Shown: positions 63,205-64,000 of the stretch, piece after piece | Numbering within the stretch: the first letter of the stretch is position 1 | Layout: each line of letters opens with the position of its first letter | Assembly: GCA_026874595.1 (NCBI GenBank) | Contig: CM049308.1 | Location: 37,597,027 to 37,661,026, forward strand | From: Sipunculus nudus | Taxonomy: Eukaryota > Annelida > Sipuncula > Golfingiida > Sipunculidae | DNA length: 64,000 nt | Direction of reading: 5' to 3' | Position numbers and translations under genes: made by a program | The notes under the pieces: model-generated | Told to the model about the DNA's origin: nothing | Databases searched by the model: none | Seen by the model: only the letters and a program-made list of their open reading frames with translations

Positions 63205-63250
63205 ACACACTAAAACCCGGATGTCACAGGTCGCATGTCGAATTATGGGT
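63205..63250 (+). repeat. Short dispersed segment, copy 2
   Basis: ACACTAAAACCCGGATGTCA followed by CAGGTCGCATGTCGAATTAT and GGGTAT matches 16885-16930 with scattered differences. Confidence 0.5.
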
Positions 63251-63459
63251 ATACTTTTGATTTTATAAATAATGCATCACCAAAACCTGGCCCATATTAA
63301 ATATGAACATTTATCTGGAAAGTCGACATGACTATGTAATTGTGATGTTTACCATTGTGTGCCGTCAAAAGTCCTCAGCCTCTTGACATGTATTTACTAA
63401 AATCCCGTTAATCTCCCCTGGAAGCGCAGACATGCAGACGATAATCGGCGGGGCTGGAA

Positions 63460-63467
63460 TATAAATA
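63460..63467 (+). promoter_or_regulatory. TATA-like site
   Basis: TATAAATA preceded by a GC-richer CGGCGGGGCTGGAA. It could be a core promoter, but no initiator or exon is evident downstream. Confidence 0.18.
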
Positions 63468-63795
63468 CTCACATGAGGAAGCAGACGAGACTAATTACAT
63501 GATTTCTTTTCACGATGATTTCCCAGAACAATGTTCAACCTCTTCGCCACGTAAATAATATTAAACAAGGGAATGTATTAGTGACAATGTGGAGGTCTGT
63601 GTAGAATCAACATAAGACGGAACAGGACCGTGGTAAACATCCGACTCATCGTTTTGGAATATGCTGTATAAACTTGAATTTATATTGATAATATCTGATA
63701 AAACTGTCATAATGAAGTTGCTAGCACCCTCGATTAAGCCGACTGATATTATAACTAATAATTGATGTAGGGGTGTTATGGTAAAAAAACTTGAG

Positions 63796-64000
63796 TGAGG
63801 ATATCTGGTGTTATGACCAAAAAACATTTGTAAGCGTTCTGGTGTTAGGCCAATCAAATTTGTAAGCGTTCTGGTGCTATGGCTAATCTTATCTGTAAGC
63901 ATTACGATGTTATGACCAAAAACATTTGTTAGCGTTCTCGTGTTATGGCCAATAACATTTGTAACCGTTCTCGTGTTATGGAAAATAACATTTGTAACCG
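63796..64000. repeat. 33-bp minisatellite, runs off the window
   Basis: At least six units with anchors AACATTTGT/AAATTTGT/TTATCTGT at 63823, 63856, 63889, 63921, 63954 and 63987, a 33-bp period. The unit contains GTTATGGCCAATAAC, an internal imperfect palindrome. The latest units are the most alike, suggesting the array continues and is more homogeneous beyond the window. Confidence 0.85.

Larger units (their letters stand above)
62787..63790. other. Unassigned stretch
   Basis: Minus-strand frames 62943-63197 and 63561-63902 carry no motif I know. A TATA-like site is listed separately. Confidence 0.45.

Overview
The window reads as non-coding, repeat-rich DNA from an animal nuclear genome. 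It is AT-rich, has no prokaryote-style operons or ribosome binding sites, and contains no reading frame I can assign to a known protein family with confidence. The best guess is a bivalve mollusc. Four elements share conserved palindromic ends, CGTCC/GTCCG-rich heads and tandem cores, an organisation I recognise from bivalve repeat families. A tRNA-derived SINE, several MITE families, an LTR and long (AT)n arrays fit the same picture. Species cannot be named from this sequence.

Layout. 1-13 kb: unique AT-rich DNA with two hAT-type MITEs (2685-3407, itself carrying a poly(A)-tailed retroposed insert, and 8792-9327), a CAGAGACC-ended MITE (5423-5765), a solo LTR on the minus strand (7752-8496, TSD ATCT) and one copy of a dispersed ~260-bp repeat (partner at 12165). 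13-16 kb: a Helitron-like element with ~335-bp tandem cores, then a degenerate SINE split by a G/C-rich foldback. 17.2-19.4 kb: a 60-bp satellite with a 479-bp higher-order period, an inverted unit and one uninterrupted frame. 19.4-38 kb: mostly unique AT-rich DNA with a second SINE, a CTCF-like motif and a few weak exon candidates (23807-23958, 26259-26549, 31331-31395). 38-46 kb: a ~328-bp tandem duplication with two CTCF-like motifs, two minus-strand Helitron-like elements, and a minus-strand hAT MITE with a perfect 8-bp TSD. 48-51 kb: (CT)n/(AT)n, a TCGTACGA-rich repeat, and two TA-flanked MITEs in opposite orientation. 52-56 kb: a possible transposase relic, a CRE plus TATA promoter-like cluster and an element with six ~144-bp tandem units. 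57-60 kb: the longest Helitron-like copy. 60-64 kb: a dispersed repeat, (AT)n, a SINE, and a 33-bp minisatellite running off the window end.

The features therefore do not form a pathway. The window is an intergenic or large-intron landscape shaped by non-autonomous transposons. Most translated frames over 60 codons lie in repeats (60-bp satellite, 335-bp cores, 144-bp cores, AT/CT microsatellites, MITE bodies), and similarities between such frames reflect shared repeats, not protein families. Exon candidates are listed at low confidence because they rest only on splice-site-like sequence and open frame.
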